From Pseudomonas farris (GTDB taxonomy: Bacteria > Pseudomonadota > Gammaproteobacteria > Pseudomonadales > Pseudomonadaceae), in NCBI RefSeq assembly GCF_019145235.1, contig NZ_JAHSTV010000013.1:124001-188000 (forward strand): DNA of 64,000 bases. The letters are read 5' to 3'. Position numbers and translations under genes: made by a program. The notes under the pieces are model-generated. The model searched no databases. It had not been told where the DNA came from and saw only the letters and a list, made by a program, of their open reading frames with translations. This document shows positions 8,481 through 17,316 of the stretch, one piece after another. Positions within the stretch are counted from its first letter, which is position 1, and every line of letters begins with the position of its first letter.

Positions 8481-8683
8481 GTCCCGCGTAAACACACTAT
8501 TGCGACCCACCACAAGTCCCCTGTGGGAGCGGGCTTGCTCGCGAAGGCGTCAGTCCAGTCACTACGATGTTGAATGTACAGGCCCTTTCGCGAGCAAGCC
8601 CGCTCCCACATTAGTCCCGCGTCGAACACACTATTGCGACCCACCACGAATCCCCTGTGGGAGCGGGCTTGCCCGCGAAGGCG
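8481..8683. repeat. REP cluster with a duplicated ~70 bp unit
   Basis: Three REP elements lie at about 8522-8547 (+), 8586-8611 (-) and 8656-8682 (+). The first and third are embedded in a ~70 bp direct repeat (8481-8549 and 8614-8683) that shares CACACTATTGCGACCCACCA and differs at a few bases. One of the copies has TTGCCCGCG instead of TTGCTCGCG. Confidence 0.85.
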
Positions 8684-8745
8684 TCCGCACACCCACCACG
8701 GCCATCAGCGCGAAGCCAACCCTATCCCCACTACCAAACGCACAC

Positions 8746-8781
8746 AAAAAAGGGCGAACCCGCTAAGGTTCGCCCTTTTTG
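8746..8781. terminator. Terminator between rssC and the transaldolase gene
   Basis: AAAAAAGGGCGAACC CGCTAA GGTTCGCCCTTTTT gives a 14-15 bp stem with A/T tracts on both sides, between convergent genes; it is bidirectional. Confidence 0.93.
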
Positions 8782-8798
8782 CATCGCTGCGAGCTAGA

Positions 8799-9725
8799 TC
8801 ACAGCTTGGCCTGCAACAACGCCTCAAGCTTCTCCTGATCCCGAGCAAACTGACGGATACCCTCAGCCAGCTTCTCGGTCGCCATCGCATCCTCGTTGGA
8901 CAACCAACGGAACTGCGCTTCATTCAAGCTCAGACGCGCTTCACCGGCATGCCCAGGCGCCAATTTGCGCTCCAGCTTGCCAGTATCCGCCGCCAGCTTC
9001 TCCAGCAGATCCGGGCTAACGGTCAGACGATCACACCCAGCCAGCTGCTCAATCTGATTCAGATTACGGAAGCTCGCGCCCATCACCACAGTCTTGTAGT
9101 CATTGGCCTTGTAGTAGTTGTAGATACGCGTCACCGACTGCACGCCCGGATCATCCGCGCCGGTGTAGTCGTTGCCGGTGGCTTTCTTGTACCAGTCGTA
9201 GATGCGGCCCACGAACGGCGAAATCAGAAACACCCCGGCATCGGCACAAGCGGCAGCCTGAGCGAAAGAGAACAGCAGCGTCAGGTTGCACTGAATGCCT
9301 TCCTTTTCCAGCTTCTCGGCAGCGCGAATGCCTTCCCAGGTCGAAGCGATCTTGATCAGCACACGGTCACGGCCAACGCCGGCCTTGTCGTACAGGTCGA
9401 TCAGACGGTGTGCACGCTTCAATACGGCGTCAGTGTCGAACGACAGGCGCGCATCCACTTCAGTGGAAATACGGCCCGGTACAACCTTCAGAATTTCTTG
9501 CCCTACCGCAACGCCAAAACGGTCGCTGGCCAGGCCCACATCGCCCTTGCAGTCGTGAACGCAAGCGTTCAGCAACTCGGCATAAGCGGGAATGGCCGCC
9601 GCTTTGAGCAGCAGGGAAGGGTTGGTGGTAGCGTCCACGGGTTTAACGCGAGCGATTGCTTCGAAGTCGCCGGTGTCGGCAACCACGGTAGTCATTTGTT
9701 TGAGTTGTTCCAGCTTGGAAGTCAT
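8799..9725 (-). CDS. tal: Transaldolase
   Basis: A 308-residue class I transaldolase (TalB type) of the non-oxidative pentose phosphate pathway. The Schiff-base Lys125 lies in RVLIKIASTWEGI, and the N-terminal signature DATTNPSLLLKA is present. The ATG at 9725 opens the conserved MTSKLEQLKQMT start; the 19 upstream codons of the open frame are not part of the family. It stands alone, with a terminator directly downstream. Confidence 0.96.
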   Translation of the reverse strand: MTSKLEQLKQMTTVVADTGDFEAIARVKPVDATTNPSLLLKAAAIPAYAELLNACVHDCKGDVGLASDRFGVAVGQEILKVVPGRISTEVDARLSFDTDAVLKRAHRLIDLYDKAGVGRDRVLIKIASTWEGIRAAEKLEKEGIQCNLTLLFSFAQAAACADAGVFLISPFVGRIYDWYKKATGNDYTGADDPGVQSVTRIYNYYKANDYKTVVMGASFRNLNQIEQLAGCDRLTVSPDLLEKLAADTGKLERKLAPGHAGEARLSLNEAQFRWLSNEDAMATEKLAEGIRQFARDQEKLEALLQAKL

Positions 9726-9903
9726 GAGCGTGCTCTGTCCTATGGGTCTAATGACATTACCCGAGCGCTTGCAGCCACTCAAGGGCGCGTACGTGTATCG
9801 ATGGCCCCAGCGGCAACAACCTGAAAACGGATGTTTGAAAGGCGGGGCGTGGTATCGGTAGATACGATGCTGAAATGGGGGACAGGTTCAACGTAAGCGA
9901 CCG

Positions 9904-10914
9904 TTAACGCCCCTCCAACAACTCCGCCGCCTGATCCAGCAACGCCAAAGGCTCTTTGGCCTTATGAATATCCACCGACAACAATTGCCGAAACTTCCGC
10001 GCCCCCGGAAACCCGGTGCCCAGCCCCAGCACATGCCGAGTGATGTGATGCATCGCCCCACCCGCCAGCAGATGCTCGGCAATATAAGGCCGCAACTGCG
10101 CCAGCGCCTCGGCCCGACTGATCACCGGGGCTTTGCTGCCAAACAGCTGCTGATCCACCTCAGCCATCACATAAGGATTGTGATACGCCTCACGGCCCAG
10201 CATCACGCCGTCAAACGTCTGCAGATGCTCGTGACAAGCCTCCAGCGTCTTGATCCCGCCGTTGAGAATAATCTCCAGCTCCGGAAAATCCGTCTTCAAC
10301 CGCGCCGCCACGTCATAGCGCAGAGGCGGAATGTCGCGGTTCTCTTTCGGCGACAACCCCTCCAGAATCGCAATTCGCGCATGTACCGTAAAACTCGTGC
10401 ACCCGGCATCCCGAACCGTGCCGACGAAATCACACAACTCCTCGTAACTGTCCCGCCCATTAATCCCGATCCGATGCTTCACCGTCACCGGAATCGACAC
10501 CGCATCCCGCATCGCCTTCACACAATCAGCCACCAACTGTGGATGCCCCATCAGGCACGCACCGATCATATTGTTCTGCACCCGATCACTCGGGCAGCCG
10601 ACGTTCAGGTTTACCTCGTCGTAGCCGTGCTCCTGGGCCATGCGTGCGCAGGCGGCCAGATCCAATGGGACACTGCCGCCGAGTTGGAGCGCGAGCGGGT
10701 GTTCGGCTTCGTTGTGGCGCAGGAAGCGGTCGTGATCGCCGTTGAGGAGTGCGCCGGTGGTGACCATTTCGGTGTAGAGGAGGGCGTGCTTGGAGAGTAG
10801 GCGTAGGAAAAAGCGGCAGTGACGATCTGTCCAATCCATCATGGGCGCAACGCTAAACCGCCGAGACAGCGCAGAGCTTGTTTTATATGGGTTAGTGACT
10901 GTTTTAGCTAGCAT
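9904..10914 (-). CDS. dusA: tRNA-dihydrouridine synthase A, 5' end replaced by the prophage
   Basis: A 336-residue DusA that reduces U20/U20a in tRNA with FMN. Catalytic Cys107 lies in LNVGCPSDRVQ; FSVAPMMDWTDRHCR and LGREAYHNPY are typical. The first ~16 codons (MLAKTVTNPYKTSSAL) come from the inserted prophage: the crossover lies within codons for SVAPMMD, and the native start (MPPITATPAPLSRRFSVAPMMD) is found at the far end of the prophage at 45751-45828. The enzyme thus stays intact, but its translation start and promoter are now phage-borne, and its transcription begins in the spacer before int. Confidence 0.95.
   Translation of the reverse strand: MLAKTVTNPYKTSSALSRRFSVAPMMDWTDRHCRFFLRLLSKHALLYTEMVTTGALLNGDHDRFLRHNEAEHPLALQLGGSVPLDLAACARMAQEHGYDEVNLNVGCPSDRVQNNMIGACLMGHPQLVADCVKAMRDAVSIPVTVKHRIGINGRDSYEELCDFVGTVRDAGCTSFTVHARIAILEGLSPKENRDIPPLRYDVAARLKTDFPELEIILNGGIKTLEACHEHLQTFDGVMLGREAYHNPYVMAEVDQQLFGSKAPVISRAEALAQLRPYIAEHLLAGGAMHHITRHVLGLGTGFPGARKFRQLLSVDIHKAKEPLALLDQAAELLEGR
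10834..10842. other. Prophage attachment site, left junction (in dusA)
   Basis: The 9-mer ATCCATCAT is identical to 45763-45771. Beyond it, 10843-10872 and the right copy differ mostly at third codon positions, while both encode SRRFSVAPMMD. This identifies the junction and the phage-supplied replacement of the dusA 5' end. Confidence 0.88.
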
Positions 10915-10930
10915 TTTTCTCTGCGCGTTC

Positions 10931-11010
10931 TGGGCCGTTTTTGGGCGTTTTCAGGCGTTTTTTAAAGGCCGGTGGTAAAATGTACCACTCACTTTCTCAT
11001 TTGTACCACT
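10931..11010. repeat. Repeats between dusA and int (possible integrase arm sites)
   Basis: Three similar ~11-mers stand in tandem at 10932-10962 (GGGCCGTTTTT, GGGCGTTTTC, AGGCGTTTTTT). The 9-mer TGTACCACT occurs at 10981-10989 and 11002-11010, exactly 21 bp (two helical turns) apart, just before the int start. Such repeats next to att are what recombinase arm-binding or int autoregulation sites look like. The role is inferred. Confidence 0.4.
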
Positions 11011-11016
11011 GGAACG

Positions 11017-12141
11017 ATGGCAACCATTAGAGCAAGAAAGAAGGCCGACGGATCGGTCAGTTATACGGTCCAAATCCGCCTTAAAAACAAAGGGGTAATA
11101 GTTTACCAAGAGTGCCAGACCTTCGCCCGGAAACAGGCTGCCCTGGCATGGGCTCGAAAGCGCGAAGCGGAGCTGGACGAGCCAGGCGCGATCGAGCGGG
11201 CAAATCGCAAAGGCACCACGGTCAAGGAGATGATCGACCGTTATTTGATTGAGATGGAGAAGGTCCGGCCTTTGGGTAAGACCAAGCTCGCCACGCTCAA
11301 AGCGATCAGCGAATCATACCTGGGTAAATTGAATGACCAGGACATCAACAGTCAGCAGTTGGTGGAGTATGCGCTGTGGCGGATGGGCAAGGAGGGCGGG
11401 AATGTACAGCCTCAGACGGCTGGTAATGATTTGGCGCATTTGGGCGCGGTGCTGTCGATTGCTCGGCCTGCTTGGGGCTACGAAGTCGCTCCGCACGCAA
11501 TGACGGATGCCCGGCGGGTGTTGAAAAAGCTGGGGTACAACATGAAAAGTCGTGAGCGCGACCGACGCCCGACGTTGGATGAACTCGACAAGCTACTCAC
11601 GCACTTTGAGGGTATCCAAGCCCGTCGCCCAACGTCGATCAACATGCTCAAAATGACCGGGTTTGCGTTGTTCTCAACTCGCCGGCAGGAAGAAATTACG
11701 CGGATCCTGTGGACGGATCTGGATGAAGTGGGCCAGCGGGTATTGGTGCGCGACATGAAAAACCCCGGCCAGAAGATCGGTAACGATGTCTGGTGCCATT
11801 TACCGCCGGAAGCCTGGGCCATTCTCCAAACCATGCCGAAGGTACTGCCTGAGATATTTCCGTACAGTGCAGAGTCCGTATCCACATCCTGGACCAGGGC
11901 TTGTCAGATACTTGCTATCGAAGATCTGCACTTTCATGACCTTCGCCACGACGGCGTTAGCCGGCTGTTCGAAATGGACTGGGACATTCCTCGGGTAGCG
12001 AGTGTATCGGGGCATCGCGATTGGAACTCAATGCGGCGTTACACCCACCTTCGTGGACGCGGTGACGCCTACGAAAACTGGAAATGGTTCGAGAAAATCC
12101 TACAGGCGCCCGTAAAATTGGGCGCCAGGACACTGAAGTGA
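11017..12141 (+). CDS. int: Tyrosine recombinase (dusA-type prophage integrase)
   Basis: A 374-residue integrase: N-terminal arm-binding region (about 1-60), SAM-like core-binding domain (about 65-170) and catalytic domain. Catalytic residues can be read: Arg222/223 in FSTRRQEEI, His307-x2-Arg310 in FHDLRHDG, His333 in SGHRDWNS and the nucleophile Tyr342 in RRYTH. The ATG at 11017, preceded by GGAACG, begins MATIRARKKADGS, which is usual for this family; the open frame extends 15 codons further upstream. It faces into the prophage and converges with the early operon. Its position beside dusA fits the described dusA integrase group. Confidence 0.93.
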   Translation: MATIRARKKADGSVSYTVQIRLKNKGVIVYQECQTFARKQAALAWARKREAELDEPGAIERANRKGTTVKEMIDRYLIEMEKVRPLGKTKLATLKAISESYLGKLNDQDINSQQLVEYALWRMGKEGGNVQPQTAGNDLAHLGAVLSIARPAWGYEVAPHAMTDARRVLKKLGYNMKSRERDRRPTLDELDKLLTHFEGIQARRPTSINMLKMTGFALFSTRRQEEITRILWTDLDEVGQRVLVRDMKNPGQKIGNDVWCHLPPEAWAILQTMPKVLPEIFPYSAESVSTSWTRACQILAIEDLHFHDLRHDGVSRLFEMDWDIPRVASVSGHRDWNSMRRYTHLRGRGDAYENWKWFEKILQAPVKLGARTLK

Positions 12142-12142
12142 A

Positions 12143-12418
12143 TTAGCTACTGCGTGGCGCGCGGTTCAGCTGATTGTTCTCTTTGACGGCTGCGGCGCGC
12201 TGAGCATCCAGGTATTCGGAAAGGTCCGTGATGTGAATACCCTTTGCGCTCTTTTGGCTTGGCTCCATGCGCGTGATGGGAATCTTGATTTGCCCGGCCC
12301 CCACCTTTCTCTGGAACATGTCCGTGGTGAGATGAGTGAAGTAATCCTTACAGACTCGCTCCAAGGGAATGACCACCTGACCGTTGTATTGGGCCATGAG
12401 GACAAATAACGTTTTCAT
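12143..12418 (-). CDS. prtN: PrtN-type pyocin/phage activator
   Basis: A 91-residue protein matching the PrtN family along its length: an N-terminal segment (VVIPLERVCKDYFTHLTTD) with helix-turn-helix character, then the hallmark RMEPSQKSAKGIHITDLSEYLD. In P. aeruginosa PrtN activates pyocin genes after DNA damage by binding P-boxes. Here it is the last gene of the leftward early operon, with a 4 bp overlap with the gene upstream. Its targets are probably late genes of this phage, possibly also host pyocin loci. No P-box was confidently located. Confidence 0.88.
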   Translation of the reverse strand: MKTLFVLMAQYNGQVVIPLERVCKDYFTHLTTDMFQRKVGAGQIKIPITRMEPSQKSAKGIHITDLSEYLDAQRAAAVKENNQLNRAPRSS

Positions 12419-12714
12419 AGTGTTGCTCCTTCAAGTGAGAAAGTCCGAACAGTTGTTTCGTGCTTAGTCGATGAATGGCCAGCCAACAGCTGAGCTACAA
12501 CGGCGAATTCGGCCGCATCAATGTCGCCAAGCTCCTTGGCGAAGCCGGTAAGGCACTCAAGACGGATCCGCGCATCGTCGGTTTTCCGCACCTGGTAATC
12601 GAACAACGCAGTGCCGACAATCCGAATTGCCATCAGATGCCGGGCGGACTGGGCGTCAATGTTGGCCAATGTGTTAGCCTTCGAATCGCTGCTGCTTTGG
12701 TGCTGTGCTTGCAT
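12415..12714 (-). CDS. Hypothetical prophage early protein
   Basis: A 99-residue protein (MQAQHQSSSDSKANTLANID...) with two predicted helices around ARHLMAIRIVGTALFDYQ and AAEFAVVAQLLAGH. No family is recognised. The ATG at 12714 follows GAGGG at 8 bases. The stop overlaps the prtN start (ATGA), so it is translationally coupled to prtN and may be transcribed with it. Similar small proteins precede prtN in other Pseudomonas prophages, but this is recollection, not a search result. Confidence 0.7.
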   Translation of the reverse strand: MQAQHQSSSDSKANTLANIDAQSARHLMAIRIVGTALFDYQVRKTDDARIRLECLTGFAKELGDIDAAEFAVVAQLLAGHSSTKHETTVRTFSLEGATL

Positions 12715-12780
12715 GGTATTGCCCTCAGTGGTGGTTGATGTCGGGGAGGGCCAACTCCTCGACATCGCTTCTCTTGTCCG

Positions 12781-13074
12781 TCAGTCCTGGCGAGCCAGGT
12801 GGATAACCAGGTCGGTGTAATCAGGATCTTCCTCAGTGCATGCTTGCCACTCCAGCACGCTCAAAATCTGCTGAGGACTGCACTCGTCTACCAGGATCTC
12901 GCGCTGGCCAGCTGCAGCACGAACTTCCAGAATCTGCAGCAAACCATTCTCGCCATATGCACCTGCCTGAATGACCGGGTGGCTTTTGCCCATCCATTCC
13001 AGTCGATCCTGGATTTCCAGCAGCTTGCTCGTTTTGCCGTCGCCGGCATTGCCCATAAAGATTTGGATTTGCAT
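12781..13074 (-). CDS. Small P-loop NTPase-like prophage protein
   Basis: A 97-residue protein starting MQIQIFMGNAGDGKTSK: the Walker A motif GNAGDGKT follows the first strand directly, and a hydrophobic strand ending in Asp-Glu (REILVDEC) looks like Walker B. It is too short for a full ATPase core and could be a minimal NTPase, a partner of the primase-helicase encoded immediately upstream (15 bp gap) or a decayed larger protein. GGGAGG stands about 10 bases before the ATG at 13074. The function is unknown. Confidence 0.7.
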   Translation of the reverse strand: MQIQIFMGNAGDGKTSKLLEIQDRLEWMGKSHPVIQAGAYGENGLLQILEVRAAAGQREILVDECSPQQILSVLEWQACTEEDPDYTDLVIHLARQD

Positions 13075-13088
13075 TGGTGCAGCCTCCC

Positions 13089-15884
13089 TTACGCTTTGAA
13101 AATCCAGCACTTGACCGTCGTGGGACGACCAGGCGCCAGTGGTGTTTTGCTGTTCAGTGCAGCCCTTACGGCGCTGTGTACCGCTTTGTTTGCTTCCAGG
13201 AATTTGTGCGATCGCGACTCTTTGAGCAGGTCGCGCAAGGTGGCCACGTCGGCCAACTTCTGTTTGTGTTCAGCGGCGCGCTCGCTGAATTCGTTGAGGT
13301 TGATCGCGATGATGCTTGGGTCGCTGCTGTGGTCGACCATGGGGTCTTCACTCAGCGATTCGAGGTAGTCGTACACCTCCCAAAACTCTGCAACAGCCGG
13401 GTGGTCATTGCTGATCGACGCCTGGCGCTCGATGGCCATGCGGACGATCTGACGTTGGGTAGCTGCTACTTGGGGCTCGTCCAGCTTCAGGATCAAACGC
13501 AAGGCATCGAGCAGGGAAAGGAGCTGAGCGTGGTTCTTGCTGATACGCTCGACTCGGATGTATCCGCGCAGGTCATAACCGCAGCTGCTGCAGTTGCCAT
13601 GCTCGTTGGGATACTCGGTGCCGCAAGCAAAACAGTGGGTGTGCAGGCGGCGCAGCTTGGCCTCGTGTTCAGGCATGCGCTGAGCGAAAAGCTCGAGGAC
13701 GGCGGACTCTTTGCCGACGGCTCGAATTAGGAAGTGACTGAGCGTGCCGCCGTCCAAAGCGTTCAGCTTGTCTGCTGCTGCGCGACTTTCCGGGGTGACC
13801 GTCGGCCGGATGAAATGCAGCTTTACGATCCGTGTCATGATCGCTTCATGGGCGACTACTGCGGCGTTTTGGCTGATGGCGATCGTCCCGCGAAACGGCG
13901 GTTCATAAGTTTCGTTGCCGGCAGTCTTCACGCCTTTGGTGGCCAGGGTGCCGCCGCCGTAGAAGTCTTTCAGCTCGTCCCACTCGAACGTTTTGGCGTG
14001 CGATCGATCGTCGCCGTGACGATCGGCTTCCAGGAACACCACCGGCATACCCGACACTTGCCCCATCAGTCGCGAGCGCCCGGCTTTCGTGGACTTCATC
14101 GGGTCAAAACCTTCATAGCCTTCCCGGCCGAGCAACTTCCACAATAGATTGAGCAGGGTGGTCTTACCGGCACCGGCCTCACCAGTGGCTTCCAGGAATG
14201 GGAACGATTGGTAGCGGGCACGGATCTGCTCACAGAACAACGAACCGAAGAAGAACACCAGCGCTACCAGCCCCTGGGCGCCGAAGCACGTCCACAGCAA
14301 CTGCAGCCACTGTTCGTCAAAGTCTTTCCCATCGCGCTGCAGCTTGATGGGCACGCCTTTCTGCAGCGTCTTCAGGCGTAGTTTCCCGAACTCGAAATAG
14401 TCCTCGCCGTTGACCTTGTAGGTGACGCCTTCCTTGATAGCTATGTCGCCGTAGACGTAGCAGCCGTATTCCTTGCTGTAGCCCACGTAGTCGATCGTCG
14501 AAACGGTTTTGATGCCGAACAGTTGATCCTTCATAAGTTTGTCCAATTGTTGGCCGCTCCCGGTGTACATGGCGCCAGCAGCCATACCAAGCAGTCGCTT
14601 TTTGAATTCGCTGGCAGCTGAAAGCTGGCCGCTGGTGAAAGTGTTCTTCACGCTCTCGGAGTCGTGGGGGAAGTCGACGCGCACGTAGTACCAAGACTCG
14701 TCCGTGACCTCGTTGCGCTGGAAGTACAGGGCTTGTGGGTAGCAGTTGGCGATCTCGACGACGCTGCCGGACTGCTGCAGTGCCTTCTCGCGCTGCTGTG
14801 ATTGATTGAGCAACTGGTCGTCGTGGTTCTCGCTGTCCTCGATGTCCTGCATCGCCCGGTTGAATTTCTCCATGTCCAACTTGAACCAGTACAGGCGGTT
14901 ACCGAAGCCGAGGTGAAATTCCCCACGCTTGTTCCAGTCGTACATCAGCAACGCCTTCTCGGCGGCGCTCTCGGCCAGCAGCAGTGCGCCCTGGTGACGT
15001 GCTTGCTTGAGATCGGCTGCGACCTGGTCGGCGCGCTCGCTCTCGTGTTCGATGAAGCCCCAACGCTGATGCAGGTCGTTCCAGTCAGTCTTGCGACCGT
15101 CACGAAGTGGGATTTGTGCGGCTTCGCAGACGAACCCAAGGGCTCGCGCCTGCTTCGCCCAGCGTTTGGTGTAGGCGTGGGCACCCGGTTCGTTATCGAG
15201 CGCCCAAACCAGCTTGGGCAGTTTTCCCTCCCGGGTACGAATGAGCGTCCGTAGGGACTCTTCGGGGAACGCATTTGAGGACATGGCCGACACGGCCGCG
15301 ATGTCGTTGTGAACCAGGGCGATCGCGTCAAAAATGCCCTCAACAATCCAGATCTCTTTAGCCTCGAGCAGATCCACGCAAGGTGGGCACCACCAGACAC
15401 CGCGATAGCTGTCCTTGGATTTGAACCGCGCTTTCATCTTTCCGAAGCGGTGCGGCCGATCGATCAGTCGTTCCCACCAGCCACCTTTCTCCAGGGCGAA
15501 GCGAACGGTGGCGCTGCCGGCGTTGTGTTCGACGGAGTAGAAGCTTTCCTGAGTGAACCAGCCCTGGATCAGCTCGATGCGGAAGCCTCGGGCAAATTCC
15601 AGATAGGCGCGGGCGGTCGCGTTGGGGTTTTGATCGGTTGCCGGTGCACGCTTGCTCCAGTCCTCAAACAGCTCGTCGTACAGCTCTTTCACGTGCAGGG
15701 TGTGGGCACACTTTTCAGGCCTGCCACAAATCACCAGCCACGGAGCCGAATACCGCGTGTACAGGGTTTTCTGACGGCATTTAGGGCAGGTACCGCCGCG
15801 CATGTAGTCGGTGTTTGCCCGATGCTTGAGCCCGTAGTCGGTTTTCAGGCGCTCGATCACGTCGCTGCGCAGTTGTTCTTTCAT
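13089..15884 (-). CDS. Phage primase-helicase with zinc-binding, Toprim and P-loop domains
   Basis: A 931-residue replication protein. An N-terminal zinc-binding site (Cys33, Cys36, Cys53, Cys59) resembles bacterial and phage primases. A Toprim-like core follows with Glu182 in EIWIVEGIFDAIAL and acidic WALDNEPG. The C-terminal half is a helicase/ATPase with Walker A GEAGAGKTT (568-576). A second zinc ribbon (CFACG...CSSCG) lies near residue 760. This combination replaces the P2 gpA type replication and points to primase-helicase-led DNA synthesis. It lies in the leftward early operon, 4 bases after the gene at 15888. Confidence 0.9.
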   Translation of the reverse strand: MKEQLRSDVIERLKTDYGLKHRANTDYMRGGTCPKCRQKTLYTRYSAPWLVICGRPEKCAHTLHVKELYDELFEDWSKRAPATDQNPNATARAYLEFARGFRIELIQGWFTQESFYSVEHNAGSATVRFALEKGGWWERLIDRPHRFGKMKARFKSKDSYRGVWWCPPCVDLLEAKEIWIVEGIFDAIALVHNDIAAVSAMSSNAFPEESLRTLIRTREGKLPKLVWALDNEPGAHAYTKRWAKQARALGFVCEAAQIPLRDGRKTDWNDLHQRWGFIEHESERADQVAADLKQARHQGALLLAESAAEKALLMYDWNKRGEFHLGFGNRLYWFKLDMEKFNRAMQDIEDSENHDDQLLNQSQQREKALQQSGSVVEIANCYPQALYFQRNEVTDESWYYVRVDFPHDSESVKNTFTSGQLSAASEFKKRLLGMAAGAMYTGSGQQLDKLMKDQLFGIKTVSTIDYVGYSKEYGCYVYGDIAIKEGVTYKVNGEDYFEFGKLRLKTLQKGVPIKLQRDGKDFDEQWLQLLWTCFGAQGLVALVFFFGSLFCEQIRARYQSFPFLEATGEAGAGKTTLLNLLWKLLGREGYEGFDPMKSTKAGRSRLMGQVSGMPVVFLEADRHGDDRSHAKTFEWDELKDFYGGGTLATKGVKTAGNETYEPPFRGTIAISQNAAVVAHEAIMTRIVKLHFIRPTVTPESRAAADKLNALDGGTLSHFLIRAVGKESAVLELFAQRMPEHEAKLRRLHTHCFACGTEYPNEHGNCSSCGYDLRGYIRVERISKNHAQLLSLLDALRLILKLDEPQVAATQRQIVRMAIERQASISNDHPAVAEFWEVYDYLESLSEDPMVDHSSDPSIIAINLNEFSERAAEHKQKLADVATLRDLLKESRSHKFLEANKAVHSAVRAALNSKTPLAPGRPTTVKCWIFKA

Positions 15885-15887
15885 GAG

Positions 15888-16121
15888 TTACTTCGCTGTT
15901 TTAAGGCAGAGGGTGAGGGCGCCGATCAGATGTTTCTGAGCGGCCATCACGGGGCAGTTGGCGAGGATTGATCCGTGGCGCAGGCCATCCGGAATCAGGC
16001 GGTACTGGTCTGCGTACCAGAGTTCATTGAGGCTGAGACGGTACTGTTCGCGCAGGTTGGCCAAGAGCGCTTCGGCCTCGTCCGGCGTCAGTTTTGCGTT
16101 GATGTTCATGGCGTTTTCCAT
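15888..16121 (-). CDS. Hypothetical prophage early protein
   Basis: A 77-residue, probably helical protein (MENAMNINAKLTPDEAEALLANLREQYRL). No family is recognised. The ATG at 16121 follows GAGGT at 8 bases. It ends with ALTLCLKTAK just before the primase start, and is coupled with it in the early operon. Confidence 0.65.
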   Translation of the reverse strand: MENAMNINAKLTPDEAEALLANLREQYRLSLNELWYADQYRLIPDGLRHGSILANCPVMAAQKHLIGALTLCLKTAK

Positions 16122-16194
16122 CGTCAAACCTCAATTTCGGGCGCAGCTCACCCAAACCCACGGGGCTGGGGATCGGGGATTTATTGGTTGGGTG

Positions 16195-16560
16195 TTACGA
16201 AGTGGTTACGCGAAAACGACCGTTATCCGGTGCGTTGAGGATGCGTTCATAGATCAGGCTGACAGGGACAGCCCAAACCTCACCGGTGGCGGTGTCGGTA
16301 ATGACGGTGTGCGTCGGCGTGCTGGTCAGAACATCCAGGCGCTGCCGATCGTTGGCCGCAGACAGATTGCTGTAGGCCAGATGAACCATTCGTTCGGCGG
16401 TTGGGGTCAGTACTTCGAAGTCCGCCACCAGGTGTTGAACTGCACGCTTGAGCAGCTGCTGATCATCGCCGAGGTGTTCGCACTGATGCCGTTCAAGGAA
16501 CACCAATGCCGCGGCTTTAAGCATGTCCTGATATTCCTCTACTGCAGGCAGATTGTTCAT
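16195..16560 (-). CDS. Hypothetical prophage early protein
   Basis: A 121-residue protein (MNNLPAVEEYQDMLKAAAL...). The first half is helical; the second half has short strands (THTVITDTATGEVWAVPVSLIYERIL). No family is recognised. Its start overlaps the stop of the CII/YmfL-like gene (ATG within 4 bp), which places it in the early operon. Confidence 0.65.
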   Translation of the reverse strand: MNNLPAVEEYQDMLKAAALVFLERHQCEHLGDDQQLLKRAVQHLVADFEVLTPTAERMVHLAYSNLSAANDRQRLDVLTSTPTHTVITDTATGEVWAVPVSLIYERILNAPDNGRFRVTTS

Positions 16561-17036
16561 TGGCCGTTCACCGATTTGGAGCGGTACAGATCGATGGCTG
16601 CCAGCACTTCCGCGTGCCGTGCTGCCATGTGGAGGTTGTGAGCGTTGAGGATCAGCTCGGCTTCTTCTTTGCTGATCGAGCCGTCTTCAAGAGCCTTGGC
16701 TATGGCCTGGTCAACACACCCACGTTTCGCTGCTACTTGCACCGACCGGGCGTACATCTCGACGTTGTCCAGCGTCTCGGGGTCTGCCACCGGCACGAAC
16801 AGTCCGCCGTACAAGGCAGCTACGTAGTTCGGGAAGTGGTGGGTGCCACAGTCCTGCTCGAGCAGGTAGACCTGTGCGTCATTGAGAGGACTGCAACCGG
16901 CGTTTTCGTATGCGTGGTTGTCGAACTTTTTGAGCTTCATTCCCAAGCGTGCTGCAGCAGCTTCGCGTCCGCCTGCGTAGCTACGGATGATCTCGCTCAT
17001 GACATCTTTGCGAGTTTCTAGGATCGGGCTTTTCAT
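16557..17036 (-). CDS. CII/YmfL-like phage regulatory protein
   Basis: A 159-residue protein resembling phage CII-family (YmfL-like) regulators. The N-terminal part (SEIIRSYAGGREAAAARLGM...FDNHAYENAG...LNDAQVYLLEQ) is the helix-turn-helix region in which a Cro/CII-like DNA-binding fold is recognised, and the C-terminal half is helical. A second in-frame Met (MSEIIRS) stands 12 codons in and could be the true start. It follows the Cro-like gene and probably tunes the lysis-lysogeny choice or early transcription. Confidence 0.75.
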   Translation of the reverse strand: MKSPILETRKDVMSEIIRSYAGGREAAAARLGMKLKKFDNHAYENAGCSPLNDAQVYLLEQDCGTHHFPNYVAALYGGLFVPVADPETLDNVEMYARSVQVAAKRGCVDQAIAKALEDGSISKEEAELILNAHNLHMAARHAEVLAAIDLYRSKSVNGQ

Positions 17037-17065
17037 CTTCTACTTTTCCCTGCTGGACGCTGCCA

Positions 17066-17266
17066 CTACTGTTCGATTTCGCCGTCTTTGATACCAAGCA
17101 GCACGGCGGCTCGATGTGCCTCCCCACGGCGACCTTTGATCCGACCGTTCAATAGGTCGCTGACTAAATTTTTGTTCAGTCCGTGTTTGCGACTGAACTC
17201 TGCAATGCTGACGCCTTTTCTATCGAGAGCCGCCCGGGCTTGCTCGTGCGTAACAGTGGCGGGCAT
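17066..17266 (-). CDS. Cro-like DNA-binding protein
   Basis: A 66-residue protein with one helix-turn-helix: VSIAEFSRKHGLNKNLVSDLLNG. It is similar to Cro/Ner-like regulators that follow the early promoter. It is the first gene of the leftward early operon and is divergent from the repressor gene, the usual arrangement of a temperate-phage switch. AAGGGGAAC lies before the ATG. Confidence 0.85.
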   Translation of the reverse strand: MPATVTHEQARAALDRKGVSIAEFSRKHGLNKNLVSDLLNGRIKGRRGEAHRAAVLLGIKDGEIEQ

Positions 17267-17316
17267 AGTGTTCCCCTTGTTCGTTTATGTTTATTTGCGT
17301 TTGTCTGTGGTGATTC

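Noticed and set aside
8481..8683. Repeats with spacers that could look like a CRISPR array
   Set aside because: The units occur in both orientations, match the known Pseudomonas REP core found in other gaps of the window (371-470, 4096-4190), and no cas gene is near.
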